Shown: one piece after another, positions 1-8,956 of the stretch
How positions within the stretch are numbered: the first letter of the stretch is position 1
Layout of the letters: each line of letters begins with the position of its first letter
Source of the DNA: Pasteurella sp049941595
GTDB taxonomy: Bacteria; Pseudomonadota; Gammaproteobacteria; Enterobacterales; Pasteurellaceae
DNA: 64,000 nucleotides
Assembly (NCBI GenBank): GCA_049941595.1
Contig: JBNFNA010000002.1
Location: 186,001-250,000 of the forward strand
Direction: 5' to 3'
Translations under genes and position numbers: made by a program
Notes under the pieces: model-generated
Seen by the model: the letters and a program-made list of their open reading frames with translations, nothing else
Told to the model about the DNA's origin: nothing
Database searches by the model: none

Positions 1-2
1 CT

Positions 3-480
3 CAACCTCTTGAGACGTATTTAAAATTCCCTTTTACCAAACCACATATCGAAAGTTGGAGAAATGGCTGGCAAGTTAGAGCACATTTTTTGCTTACTTT
101 AAATATGAATATCAACAAAATTCCGCTGCGATTTTTTCCGTGATTTTAAATCGTCGTCGCCTGCCAGTGAGCTTAGATTGACACTGCTAGCGTGCAGATC
201 GCTGGCTAATCCAAGTTGAGCAATATAATCAATAGCTAGAAAAGTTTGACCTTGAAAAATATCAGGATTTTGATCTGTGGCGAGGCGATGAAAGCGAATA
301 TGCTGATTTTCAAAAAGCCACGGAATTTCAAGCCCAAGAGTTAAATTTACGCCACTCGGAGGATTTTTGGTGTATTGACAAAATATTGAGCAAGCCGAGC
401 TAGATAACGTCAATATTATTGAGTTTATTAGCGAAACCATTCGTGAGCTACAGTCATTATATGAGCGTTGCCATCGTTAA
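3..480 (+). pseudogene. Decayed gene remnant, family not recognised
   Basis: Pieces of one protein-like sequence can be read left to right, but only by changing frame and passing stops. The first piece contains KPHIESWRNGWQVRAHF, the next YEYQQNSAAIFSVILNRRR, then FDLEKYQDFDLWRGDESEYA, and the last IIEFISETIRELQSLYERCH followed by TAA at 478-480. At least two frame changes and three in-frame stops interrupt it, and its 5' end lies outside the window. It looks like the C-terminal part of an abandoned gene just upstream of leuS. I do not recognise the family. An open frame on the opposite strand over the same stretch has no known-looking content and is probably a shadow. Confidence 0.55.
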
Positions 481-534
481 AGTTGAAAAATTCAAATAAA
501 CGTTCATTATCTTAGAGAAAAATCAAAAAAATCC

Positions 535-616
535 ACCGCACTTTGTGTCAATTTTCCCCGTTTTACGCTATCCTATATCACATTTTCTTAAGTAAATTCG
601 TCCGCAAAAGTGCGGT
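535..616. repeat. Inverted pair of DNA uptake signals upstream of leuS
   Basis: The reverse-strand core ACCGCACTT at 535-543 and the forward core AAGTGCGGT at 608-616 face each other across 64 bases, just before the leuS start. AAGTGCGGT is the uptake signal core of the Haemophilus branch of Pasteurellaceae. The gap is long for a terminator stem, so I treat these simply as two uptake signals. Confidence 0.6.
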
Positions 617-635
617 TAAAATCAAAGGTAAAATT

Positions 636-3218
636 ATGCAAGAACAGTACCGTCCCGATTTGATTGAACCGGAAGTTCAACAATACTGGGCTCAAAATAA
701 AACATTTAAAGCGATTAAAGATACCAATAAACCGAAATATTACTGTCTTTCTATGTTCCCTTACCCATCAGGTCGTCTGCATATGGGTCACGTGCGTAAC
801 TACACCATTGGAGATGTAATTTCACGCTATCAACGTATGAACGGAAAAAACGTTTTACAACCAATGGGTTGGGATGCATTCGGTTTGCCAGCTGAAGGGG
901 CTGCAATCAAAAACAAAACTGCACCGGCAAAATGGACTTACGAAAATATCGATTATATGAAAAACCAACTCAAAATCTTGGGCTTTGGTTTTGACTGGGA
1001 TCGTGAAGTCACTACTTGTAAACCGGAATACTACAAATGGGAACAATGGTTCTTCACTGAGTTATACAAAAAAGGCTTAGTGTACAAAAAAACCTCTACG
1101 GTAAACTGGTGTCCAAACGATGAAACTGTATTGGCGAACGAACAGGTACACGAAGGTTGCTGCTGGCGTTGTGATACCCCTGTGGAACAAAAAGAAATTC
1201 CACAATGGTTTATTAAAATCACCGATTATGCAGAGCAATTATTAGGTGACTTAGACAACCTTCCATTATGGCCAGATCAAGTAAAAACAATGCAACGTAA
1301 CTGGATCGGTCGTTCTGAAGGGGTTGAAATCACGTTTAAATTAGACAATTCAGAAGATAGCTTAACGGTTTATACCACTCGCCCAGACACTTTCTTTGGT
1401 GTGTCTTATGTGGCTGTGGCAGCAACACATCCTTTAGCCGAAAAAGCGGCTGAAAATAACCCAGAATTAGCGCAATTCATTCAAGAATGTAAAAACACCA
1501 AAGTGGCAGAAGCTGAACTTGCTACGATGGAAAAGAAAGGAATGGCAACAGGCGTTTATGCTATTCACCCATTAACAGGTAAAAAAGTCCCAGTTTGGGT
1601 CGCTAACTTTGTGCTAATGCATTATGGTACTGGTGCGGTAATGGCTGTTCCTGCTCACGATGAACGTGACTATGAATTTGCGAAAAAATATGATTTACCA
1701 ATCAATCAAGTTATCCAACCATTAGACGGTTCAGAATGGGATTTCAGCAAAGCAGCATTTACTGAATACGGTAAATTAGTAAATTCAGCTGAATTTGATG
1801 GCTTAGATTTTGATGGTGCGTTTAATGCAATCGCAGACAAACTCACACAAATGGGCGTTGGTAAAAAACAAACTAACTACCGCTTACGTGACTGGGGTGT
1901 GTCTCGTCAACGTTACTGGGGTGCGCCAATTCCAATGCTTACCTTAGAGAACGGCGATGTCGTGCCAGCACCATTACAAGATTTACCAATCGTATTGCCT
2001 GAAGATGTGGTAATGGACGGTGTGAAAAGCCCGATCAAAGCCGATCCTGAATGGGCAAAAACGACTTACAACGGTCAGCCTGCATTAAAAGAAACGGATA
2101 CTTTTGATACCTTTATGGAATCATCTTGGTACTACGCACGCTACACGTCACCAACATTTGCAGAAGCAATGTTAGACAAAGAAGAAGCGAATTATTGGTT
2201 ACCAGTGGATCAATATATCGGTGGTATTGAACACGCGACAATGCACTTATTGTATTTCCGTTTCTTCCACAAGTTACTGCGTGATGCAGGTTTTGTCGCA
2301 AGCGATGAGCCAGCAGATAAATTATTGTGTCAAGGTATGGTGTTAGCAGATGCATTCTATTACACCTCGCCAACTAACGAGCGTATTTGGGTGTCGCCGA
2401 CGGAAGTCACCCTTGAGCGTGATGAAAAAGGTCGTATCTTAAAAGCTTTTGATAAAGAAGGTCGTGAGCTTGTTCACTCAGGTATGACCAAAATGTCAAA
2501 ATCAAAAAATAACGGTATTGACCCACAAGAAATGGTGGAAAAATACGGTGCAGATACCGTACGTTTATTTATGATGTTTGCTTCGCCAGCAGAAATGACC
2601 CTTGAATGGCAAGAGTCTGGTGTAGAAGGTGCAAAACGCTTCTTAGGTCGCTTATGGAATTTAGTGTTTGAATACAACAAAAATCCAGCAGAAACTGCAG
2701 TGGAGCCGACCGCACTTTCAGCGAGCCAAAAAGCATTACGCCGTGATGTACACAAAACTATCGCTAAAGTGAGTGATGATATTGGTCGTCGTCAAACATT
2801 CAACACGGCAATCGCAGCAATTATGGAGTTAATGAACAAATTAACGCGTGCACCATTAACAGAAGTACAAGATCGTGCGATTATGGCAGAAGCGTTAAGT
2901 GCTGTTGTACGTATGCTTTACCCAATCACACCACACATTTGTTTCCAATTATGGAAAGAATTAGGCAACGCAGAAGCGATCGACTTCGCACCTTGGGTGG
3001 AAGCAGATGCAGTGGCAATGATTGATGATGAAAAATTAGTTGTTGTGCAAGTAAACGGTAAAGTACGTGCTAAAGTGACTGTGCCTGCGGATATGTCTGA
3101 AGAAGATATCAAACAAGTGGCATTAGCTGATAGCAACGTTAGTAAACACTTAGAAGGTTTGAACATTGTGAAAACCATCTATGTGCCAGGTAAATTATTT
3201 AGCTTCGTTGCAAAATAA
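636..3218 (+). CDS. leuS: Leucyl-tRNA synthetase
   Basis: Class I aminoacyl-tRNA synthetase that charges tRNA-Leu in the cytoplasm. The start chosen is ATG 636 (MQEQYRPDL) because it gives 860 residues, the length of E. coli LeuS; the frame is open further upstream but that stretch looks non-coding. The HIGH signature appears as HMGH at about residues 49-52, and KMSKS appears near residue 620 (MTKMSKSKNNG). Between them lies the CP1 editing insert, and the C-terminal third is the anticodon-binding helical domain. The gene is followed by lptE and holA on the same strand, the usual gammaproteobacterial order. An uptake signal sits inside the gene at 2709-2717. Confidence 0.98.
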   Translation: MQEQYRPDLIEPEVQQYWAQNKTFKAIKDTNKPKYYCLSMFPYPSGRLHMGHVRNYTIGDVISRYQRMNGKNVLQPMGWDAFGLPAEGAAIKNKTAPAKWTYENIDYMKNQLKILGFGFDWDREVTTCKPEYYKWEQWFFTELYKKGLVYKKTSTVNWCPNDETVLANEQVHEGCCWRCDTPVEQKEIPQWFIKITDYAEQLLGDLDNLPLWPDQVKTMQRNWIGRSEGVEITFKLDNSEDSLTVYTTRPDTFFGVSYVAVAATHPLAEKAAENNPELAQFIQECKNTKVAEAELATMEKKGMATGVYAIHPLTGKKVPVWVANFVLMHYGTGAVMAVPAHDERDYEFAKKYDLPINQVIQPLDGSEWDFSKAAFTEYGKLVNSAEFDGLDFDGAFNAIADKLTQMGVGKKQTNYRLRDWGVSRQRYWGAPIPMLTLENGDVVPAPLQDLPIVLPEDVVMDGVKSPIKADPEWAKTTYNGQPALKETDTFDTFMESSWYYARYTSPTFAEAMLDKEEANYWLPVDQYIGGIEHATMHLLYFRFFHKLLRDAGFVASDEPADKLLCQGMVLADAFYYTSPTNERIWVSPTEVTLERDEKGRILKAFDKEGRELVHSGMTKMSKSKNNGIDPQEMVEKYGADTVRLFMMFASPAEMTLEWQESGVEGAKRFLGRLWNLVFEYNKNPAETAVEPTALSASQKALRRDVHKTIAKVSDDIGRRQTFNTAIAAIMELMNKLTRAPLTEVQDRAIMAEALSAVVRMLYPITPHICFQLWKELGNAEAIDFAPWVEADAVAMIDDEKLVVVQVNGKVRAKVTVPADMSEEDIKQVALADSNVSKHLEGLNIVKTIYVPGKLFSFVAK

Positions 3219-3237
3219 CTTCTTATTTATCTTAATA

Positions 3238-3261
3238 TTTCCCTCTTTCTTAAGAGGGAAA
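3238..3261 (+). other. Intercistronic hairpin between leuS and lptE
   Basis: The 10-bp perfect inverted repeat TTTCCCTCTT / AAGAGGGAAA encloses a 4-base loop directly before the lptE ribosome-binding region. No U-run follows, so it is more likely an RNA-processing or stabilising hairpin than a strong terminator. Confidence 0.5.
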
Positions 3262-3275
3262 TTGAGGATTGAACT

Positions 3276-3776
3276 ATGTTAAAACAACTTAAACGTCTGT
3301 TATTCACAATAATGCTTTTTAGCTTGGCGGCTTGTGGCTTGCAATTCCAAAATGGTGGGCTTATTCCACCAACACTACAAACGCTTACGCTGGAAAGTAG
3401 CGATCCTTACAGTGAAATGGCGATTGTGTTAAGAAAGCAATTACAGCTTAATAACGTGAATTTAGTAGAAAACCAACCGAATGTGCCGGTGCTACATTTA
3501 CATAAAATTAGCACTAACGACAAAGTGGCATCTATTTTTAAACACGGGCGTGAAGCAGAAAAAGTGTTGCTGTTAGAAGTTGAAGCGAGCGTGAAGCTAC
3601 CAAATAACGCGACCTTCCCAATTTCAGCAAAAGTAAACCGCACTTTCTTTGATAACTCACGTGCAGCCTTAGCAAAATCAGCTGAAAAAGACGTGATTTG
3701 GAATGATATGCGTGAACAAGCAGCACGCCAGCTCATTACCAAAATGGTTGCATTACAACACCAAGTTCAAAAATAA
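3276..3776 (+). CDS. lptE: LPS-assembly lipoprotein LptE
   Basis: Outer-membrane lipoprotein that plugs the LptD barrel and helps insert lipopolysaccharide into the outer leaflet. The 166-residue protein starts with a basic N-terminus, a hydrophobic stretch and a lipobox (SLAAC, Cys about residue 20), so it is processed by signal peptidase II and lipidated. The rest matches the small alpha/beta LptE (formerly RlpB) fold by order and length. It lies between leuS and holA as in E. coli (leuS-lptE-holA), and its stop is only a few bases from the holA start, so the two are cotranscribed. An uptake signal lies within it at 3637-3645. Confidence 0.93.
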   Translation: MLKQLKRLLFTIMLFSLAACGLQFQNGGLIPPTLQTLTLESSDPYSEMAIVLRKQLQLNNVNLVENQPNVPVLHLHKISTNDKVASIFKHGREAEKVLLLEVEASVKLPNNATFPISAKVNRTFFDNSRAALAKSAEKDVIWNDMREQAARQLITKMVALQHQVQK

Positions 3777-3779
3777 AGA

Positions 3780-4814
3780 ATGAACCGTATTTTTACTGAA
3801 CAACTCGGATCTTCTCTCACAAATCGACTGGCAAAAGTCTATTATTTAGTGGGGCAAGATCCGTTATTGTTAAGTGAAAGCCAAGATCTCATCAGCCAAT
3901 TCGCCTTAAGCCAAGGTTTTGATGAAAAAAATGTGATTCAAATTGACGCCAATACAGATTGGAATGATCTTTTTGAACGCTGCCAATCAATGGGATTGTT
4001 TTTTAATAAACAAATCCTGTTTCTCAATTTACCTGAAAATCTGACCGTACTTTTGCAGCAACATCTGCAAGAGCTTATTAGCTTATTAAATGAAGATGTG
4101 TTGCTCGTCTTACAGCTGCCAAAACTGGCAAAAGCCACTGAAAAACAAAAATGGTTCACAGAAGCCAACGCTTATGAACCACAAGCAATTTTAGTGAATT
4201 GTCAAACACCGACGATTGAACAACTGCCTCGCTGGGTTCAGCAACGTGCGAAATCAATGGGATTAAGCATTGACGAGCAAGCGGTGCAATTACTTTGTTA
4301 TAGCTACGAAAACAATCTCTTAGCGTTAAAACAAAGTTTACAGCTACTAGCACTACTCTATCCAGATAACAAACTCACTTATCAACGTGTGCAAAACAGC
4401 GTGGAACAATCCTCTGTATTCACACCATTCCAATGGGTTGATGCGTTACTTGAAGGGAAAATCAATCGTGCTAATCGCATTTTAATGGGGCTTAAAGCAG
4501 AAGATCTTCAACCGATCATTTTATTGCGTACCCTACAACGCGATCTAATGACATTACTTGAACTGGCAAAACCTACGCAGAAATACGCATTAACTGATCC
4601 ATTACCTATTCACCAACTGCGTGAGCATTTTGATCGCTTAAAGGTTTGGCAAAACCGCCGTCCGCTTTTCACACAAGCATTTCAACGCTTAACTTATCAA
4701 AAATTGTATCTGATTTTCCAGCAATTAGCGGATATTGAACGTGCAGCAAAACAAGATTTTAGCGATGATCTTTGGGATAAGTTAATGAGCTTATCTATCC
4801 ATCTCTGCAAATAA
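3780..4814 (+). CDS. holA: DNA polymerase III delta subunit
   Basis: Clamp-loader subunit that opens the beta sliding clamp during replication. The 344-residue length fits HolA. The N-terminus (MNRIFTEQLGSSL...YYLVGQDPLLLSES) has the degenerate P-loop region that in delta replaces a true ATP site, followed by helical middle and collar domains. It starts three bases after the lptE stop, with its ribosome-binding site inside the end of lptE, which implies translational coupling. Confidence 0.95.
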   Translation: MNRIFTEQLGSSLTNRLAKVYYLVGQDPLLLSESQDLISQFALSQGFDEKNVIQIDANTDWNDLFERCQSMGLFFNKQILFLNLPENLTVLLQQHLQELISLLNEDVLLVLQLPKLAKATEKQKWFTEANAYEPQAILVNCQTPTIEQLPRWVQQRAKSMGLSIDEQAVQLLCYSYENNLLALKQSLQLLALLYPDNKLTYQRVQNSVEQSSVFTPFQWVDALLEGKINRANRILMGLKAEDLQPIILLRTLQRDLMTLLELAKPTQKYALTDPLPIHQLREHFDRLKVWQNRRPLFTQAFQRLTYQKLYLIFQQLADIERAAKQDFSDDLWDKLMSLSIHLCK

Positions 4815-4938
4815 TTTGAGTTTTATCAATAAATCACACATAAAATTTGAGATTATTTGATCTTAGTTTAGCTAAGCTCTAAAATTAACCACCCTTTGGA
4901 AAACGGGTGAAATTGTAGGCTCTTTAAAAGGAATTAAA

Positions 4939-5217
4939 ATGAAAAGAAAACTACTATTAATGACAATCTTGACTATGGCAACACAGATTTCATCTGCACA
5001 GCTTGCCCCAAGTTGCGTTGCTTATTTTTCGGAATATGAAAACTTATTGAATGCTATTCCAGCCACTGAAGCTGTACAGCTAAAACAGGAATATGCCGCA
5101 GTAAAAGAGCAATTCTCAACATTGCCACAATACATTCAAGAGCAATCTTGTTTACACGCTGCGGAAAAGCTAGAAGAACATCATCACGCAGATGAAGAAA
5201 ATACCATTCATACCTAA
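4939..5217 (+). CDS. Small exported protein, DUF5339-like
   Basis: A 92-residue protein with a clear signal peptide: KRK, a hydrophobic core, and a probable cleavage near SSAQL. The mature part is helical, contains two cysteines (SCVAYF and QSCLHAA) that could form a disulphide, and ends in a His/Glu/Asp-rich tail (EEHHHADEEN). It resembles the DUF5339 family of small periplasmic Pasteurellaceae proteins, assigned from memory of its shape. Function is unknown. It has its own ribosome-binding site (AAAAGGAATTAAAATG) and a strong terminator follows, so it is probably monocistronic. Confidence 0.75.
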   Translation: MKRKLLLMTILTMATQISSAQLAPSCVAYFSEYENLLNAIPATEAVQLKQEYAAVKEQFSTLPQYIQEQSCLHAAEKLEEHHHADEENTIHT

Positions 5218-5231
5218 AAATTCCAGCTAAA

Positions 5232-5264
5232 AAATAAACCCTGCAAAATAAGCAGGGTTTATTT
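5232..5264. terminator. Bidirectional terminator between the DUF5339-like gene and mutT
   Basis: The 13-bp perfect stem AAATAAACCCTGC / GCAGGGTTTATTT has a 7-base loop. A-rich and T-rich flanks on both sides let it serve the two converging genes. Confidence 0.85.
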
Positions 5265-5275
5265 ATATGGGATAA

Positions 5276-5680
5276 TTAACTGTTTGCTTCGGCTAACAAG
5301 CGCTGAATAAGTTTTGCATTAGCCGGTGGGAACTGGCCCGCATCTAATTCATTTTGAGCGACCCAAAAACCTTCCTGACCTTCTCGTCCAAAAGGCTCAC
5401 CAAACCATTCATCGACTAAATAAAAATAGAACGAAATTAATTTGGTTGGGTATTCAAATTGAAAACGCTCATAAAGCTCAGCGTGCAAAATATGAATACC
5501 AATTTCTTCTTCTAACTCACGTTTTAACGCTTGTTCAGGTGTTTCACCTTTATCCACTTTTCCACCAGGAAACTCTAAAGACTGGGCGAAATCTTGCCCT
5601 TCTAAGCGTTGGGTTAAATAAATCTGCCCAAACTCATTGCGGATAATACCCGCTGCAACTTGTATTACAGGTTTTGTCAT
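5276..5680 (-). CDS. mutT: 8-oxo-dGTP diphosphatase MutT
   Basis: Nudix hydrolase that removes 8-oxo-dGTP from the nucleotide pool and so prevents A:T to C:G transversions. The full Nudix box is present at about residues 38-60 (GGKVDKGETPEQALKRELEE then EIGI), with the REUXEE metal-binding glutamates intact. The 134-residue length is normal. It lies downstream of secA on the same strand, as in E. coli (secM-secA-mutT). Confidence 0.95.
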   Translation of the reverse strand: MTKPVIQVAAGIIRNEFGQIYLTQRLEGQDFAQSLEFPGGKVDKGETPEQALKRELEEEIGIHILHAELYERFQFEYPTKLISFYFYLVDEWFGEPFGREGQEGFWVAQNELDAGQFPPANAKLIQRLLAEANS

Positions 5681-5697
5681 AGTTTATCCTTGAAAAA

Positions 5698-5741
5698 AAG
5701 TGCGGTTAGATTTTAAAAAGTTTTCAAAACCGACCGCACTT
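5698..5741. repeat. Inverted uptake-signal pair between secA and mutT
   Basis: A forward AAGTGCGGT at 5698-5706 and a reverse ACCGCACTT at 5733-5741 can pair as a hairpin with a roughly 26-base loop. Such inverted uptake-signal pairs are common in Haemophilus intergenic regions and may act as weak terminators; here it would sit between secA and mutT. Confidence 0.65.
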
Positions 5742-5775
5742 TGTGATTACGTTAAATTATACCTGTTGCAAATAA

Positions 5776-8469
5776 TTAATATTTTGCTTTACTGCCGTGG
5801 CAATGTTTGTATTTTTTACCTGAACCACAAGGGCAAGGCTCATTGCGACCAATTTTATGATCAGGTTCAACCTCTCCGCCCGTATTCTCTGCACCATTAA
5901 ATTGCATTGCTGCATTTTCGCGTTGTGCCATTTCTTGGCGTTGACGCTCAGCTTGCTCAACTTCTTCTTGAGTACGTACTTGAACACGGCTTAAGGTTGT
6001 TACCACACTCAATTTCAAGGCATCTAACATATCCGTAAACATTTGGAAACATTCTTTTTTGTATTCCTGTTTTGGATCTTTTTGTGCATAACCACGTAGG
6101 TGGATACCACGACGTAAGTGATCCATTGCAGATAAATGCTCTTTCCAAAGCTCATCAAGCGTTTGCAACATCACGCCTTTTTCGAAGCTACGCATTGTTG
6201 GCGCACCGACGATTTCTTCTTTTTGTTTGTATTCCGCAACCGCAGAATCAATTACACGTTGACGTAATGCATCTTCATCAAAGTGGTTATCTTCTTCCAA
6301 CCATTTCGCCAGTGGTAAATCCAAGGCAAAGTCTTGTTTCAAACGTTGTTCTAAGGCTGGAATATCCCACATTTCTTCTAAAGATTGCGGTGGAATATAT
6401 TGATCAATCACTTGGTTGAACACATCGGTACGAATCACATCAATCGTATCTGAAATGTCATCGTTATCTAACAATGTATTACGTTGTGCATAAATTGCGT
6501 GACGTTGGTCATTGGCTACGTCATCGAACTCAAGTAGGTTTTTACGACCATCGAAGTTGTGCGCTTCTACTTTCGCTTGTGCAGAAGCAATCACTTTCGC
6601 TAACATTTTCGATTCCATCACTTCGCCAGGTGCGCTAAACGCTTTACGCATTAAATTCAATTTACCTTCGTTTAAGTAAATACGCATTAACGCATCATCA
6701 AGTGATAAGTAGAAACGTGAAGAACCTGGGTCACCTTGACGACCAGAACGACCACGCAGTTGGTTATCAATACGGCGAGATTCGTGACGCTCTGTCCCGA
6801 TAATATGTAAACCACCTGCATTTTTTACAATGTCGTGACGCTCTTTCCAAGCTGCTTCTATTTCTGCAATTTGTTCTGGTGTTGGATTTTCTAATTTCGC
6901 AACTTCTGCTTTCCAGTTACCACCCAATACGATATCCGTACCACGACCCGCCATATTCGTTGCAATGGTAACTGCCCCCGGATAGCCCGCATTCGCAACG
7001 ATTTCTGCTTCTTGTGCGTGGAATTTTGCGTTCAATACGTTGTGTTTAATCCCTGCTCTGTCTAACTCTTTTGATAAAAGCTCAGATTTTTCGATAGACA
7101 CTGTACCCACTAACACTGGCTGTTTACGTGCAACACAACCACGAATATCTTTAATAATCGCTTTGAATTTGTAATCTTCGTTTTCAAACATTACGTCCGT
7201 ACGGTCATCACGAATCATTGGGCGGTTAGTTGGAATAACGATAGTTTCTAAACCATAAATTTGTTGGAATTCAAACGCTTCAGTATCCGCAGTACCTGTC
7301 ATACCCGCTAATTTTTCATATAGACGGAAGTAATTTTGGTAAGTGATAGATGCCACTGTTTGATTTTCACTTTGGATACGAACGCCTTCTTTTGCTTCGA
7401 TCGCTTGGTGTAAACCATCAGACCAACGACGACCCGCCATTGTACGGCCTGTGTGTTCGTCAACGATCACGATTTCACCGTCTTTCACGATGTAATCGAC
7501 ATCACGTTCAAATAAAGTATGTGCACGTAGTGCGGCATAAACGTGGTGTAATAATGAAATTTTTGATGGCGAGTATAAAGACTCGTCTTCACGCATTAAA
7601 CCTTGTTGCACTAACCAGTTTTCAACTTTCTCTTGGCCACGTTCAGTCAAGTGCGCTTGTTTGGTTTTTAAATCTAATGTGAAATCGCCATCGCCTTGAT
7701 ATTCATCGCTATCTTCTTTGTCTTGTCTAACCAAGTTAGGAATTAACTTATCAACGGTTTGATAAAGCTCTGAACTGTCATCTGCTTGACCAGAAATAAT
7801 CAATGGGGTACGTGCTTCGTCAATTAAAATTGAGTCCACTTCATCCACTAACGCATAATGTAAATAACGTTGGAAACGCTCTTGTGCAGAGTGCGCTAAG
7901 TTATCACGTAAATAATCGAAACCTAATTCGCTGTTAGTGGCATAAGTGATATCTGCTGCATAGGCTTCACGTTTTTGTACTGCCGATAAACCTGGCACGT
8001 TAATGCCTACACTCATCCCTAAAAATTCAAATAATGGACGGTTAGTTTCCGCATCTCGGCGTGCAAGGTAATCATTCACTGTTACCACGTGAACGCCTTT
8101 ACCTGTCAACGCATTTAAGTAACAAGGCAACGTCGCTGTTAACGTTTTACCTTCCCCCGTACGCATTTCTGCGATACAACGGTTAGTCAATACCATACCG
8201 CCCACTAACTGCACGTCGAAATGACGCATACCTAATACGCGTTTACTTGCTTCACGCACTGTTGCAAATGCTTCGGGTAAAATATGTTCTAAGGTTTCAC
8301 CTTGTTCTAAACGTGCTTTAAATTCTGCAGTTTTCGCTTTTAATTCATCATCGCTTAACGCTTCAAACTCAGGCTCTAATTTATTGATTTTTAATACAGT
8401 TTTATTTAAACGGCGTAAAATACGGTCATTACGGCTACCAAAAACTTTGGTAATAATGCTTCTAAACAT
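5776..8469 (-). CDS. secA: Preprotein translocase ATPase SecA
   Basis: Motor ATPase that drives secretory proteins through SecYEG at the inner membrane. The 897-residue protein carries Walker A (MRTGEGKTLTA, near residue 102), Walker B (VDEVDSILIDEA), the second nucleotide-binding fold with GRGTD and the QLRGRSGRQGDPG motif, and a C-terminal zinc-binding SEC-C tail (CPCGSGKKYKHCHG) that contacts SecB. Upstream lies secM, whose translational arrest should control secA translation. A nested hairpin in the short secM-secA gap (separate entry) is placed to hide the ribosome-binding site. Confidence 0.98.
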   Translation of the reverse strand: MFRSIITKVFGSRNDRILRRLNKTVLKINKLEPEFEALSDDELKAKTAEFKARLEQGETLEHILPEAFATVREASKRVLGMRHFDVQLVGGMVLTNRCIAEMRTGEGKTLTATLPCYLNALTGKGVHVVTVNDYLARRDAETNRPLFEFLGMSVGINVPGLSAVQKREAYAADITYATNSELGFDYLRDNLAHSAQERFQRYLHYALVDEVDSILIDEARTPLIISGQADDSSELYQTVDKLIPNLVRQDKEDSDEYQGDGDFTLDLKTKQAHLTERGQEKVENWLVQQGLMREDESLYSPSKISLLHHVYAALRAHTLFERDVDYIVKDGEIVIVDEHTGRTMAGRRWSDGLHQAIEAKEGVRIQSENQTVASITYQNYFRLYEKLAGMTGTADTEAFEFQQIYGLETIVIPTNRPMIRDDRTDVMFENEDYKFKAIIKDIRGCVARKQPVLVGTVSIEKSELLSKELDRAGIKHNVLNAKFHAQEAEIVANAGYPGAVTIATNMAGRGTDIVLGGNWKAEVAKLENPTPEQIAEIEAAWKERHDIVKNAGGLHIIGTERHESRRIDNQLRGRSGRQGDPGSSRFYLSLDDALMRIYLNEGKLNLMRKAFSAPGEVMESKMLAKVIASAQAKVEAHNFDGRKNLLEFDDVANDQRHAIYAQRNTLLDNDDISDTIDVIRTDVFNQVIDQYIPPQSLEEMWDIPALEQRLKQDFALDLPLAKWLEEDNHFDEDALRQRVIDSAVAEYKQKEEIVGAPTMRSFEKGVMLQTLDELWKEHLSAMDHLRRGIHLRGYAQKDPKQEYKKECFQMFTDMLDALKLSVVTTLSRVQVRTQEEVEQAERQRQEMAQRENAAMQFNGAENTGGEVEPDHKIGRNEPCPCGSGKKYKHCHGSKAKY

Positions 8470-8491
8470 AATCTTTTCTTCTAATAAAAAT

Positions 8492-8557
8492 GATCTAACA
8501 ACAGGCTGATGTTATGTAATCAGCCACAATTTAAAAATGTCAAAGTCAGGTTAGATC
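8492..8557 (-). promoter_or_regulatory. Nested RNA hairpin spanning the secM stop and the secA leader
   Basis: The outer 8-bp stem pairs GATCTAAC, which contains the secM stop codon (minus-strand RNA, genomic 8550-8557), with GTTAGATC at 8492-8499. Inside it is a perfect 7-bp hairpin GGCTGAT / ATCAGCC (8519-8525 with 8504-8510). The outer 3' arm lies just upstream of the secA ribosome-binding region (AGAAGAAAAG). A ribosome paused at the SecM RAGP codons would cover the outer 5' arm and open the structure, the same logic as in E. coli. Pairing is seen in the sequence; function is inferred. Confidence 0.7.
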
Positions 8558-8868
8558 GCCGTAGGACCTGCTCGAATAGGTGGAATAATGTGAAAATGTT
8601 CTACATAAAAGTGCGGTTCAATTTTCACTAGAATTGGGGAGATTTCAGGAACAGCATCAATGTGAATAAATTGCTGTTTTTGAACTTGTTTAACTAAAGA
8701 AACGGCACGGAAGAACTGTTGTTGAACAGATTGCGCGTTTTGATAATTTTCATTTGGGAGGTTAGCTTGATGAGATAACCCTTGTGCATCAGGTAACGCA
8801 AAAATCGCAATCACGCTTAAGAGCAACTGCGACCAAAAACTATGCTTACCTTTCCTTAAAATCATCAT
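8551..8868 (-). CDS. secM: SecA regulator SecM, secretion-monitor arrest peptide
   Basis: Short exported protein whose translation stalls unless SecA pulls on it. The 105 residues begin with a long signal-like segment (MMILRKGKHSFWSQLLLSVI AIFALPDAQG) and end HFHIIPPIRAGPTAI. The RAGP at the end is the E. coli stalling core, while PPIR resembles the Mannheimia SecM arrest sequence. The usual WI pair is not conserved, and a second Phe is placed differently. It lies 81 bases upstream of secA, with a hairpin between them. The start could be either of two adjacent ATGs. Confidence 0.88.
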   Translation of the reverse strand: MMILRKGKHSFWSQLLLSVIAIFALPDAQGLSHQANLPNENYQNAQSVQQQFFRAVSLVKQVQKQQFIHIDAVPEISPILVKIEPHFYVEHFHIIPPIRAGPTAI

Positions 8869-8956
8869 ATAACCTTAATCAAAAAATCTCTCGTATTGTA
8901 GCGGAAATTCGCTACAATGTCATAGATATTGAGGTAAAAAGTGAGAAAACAAGGCT

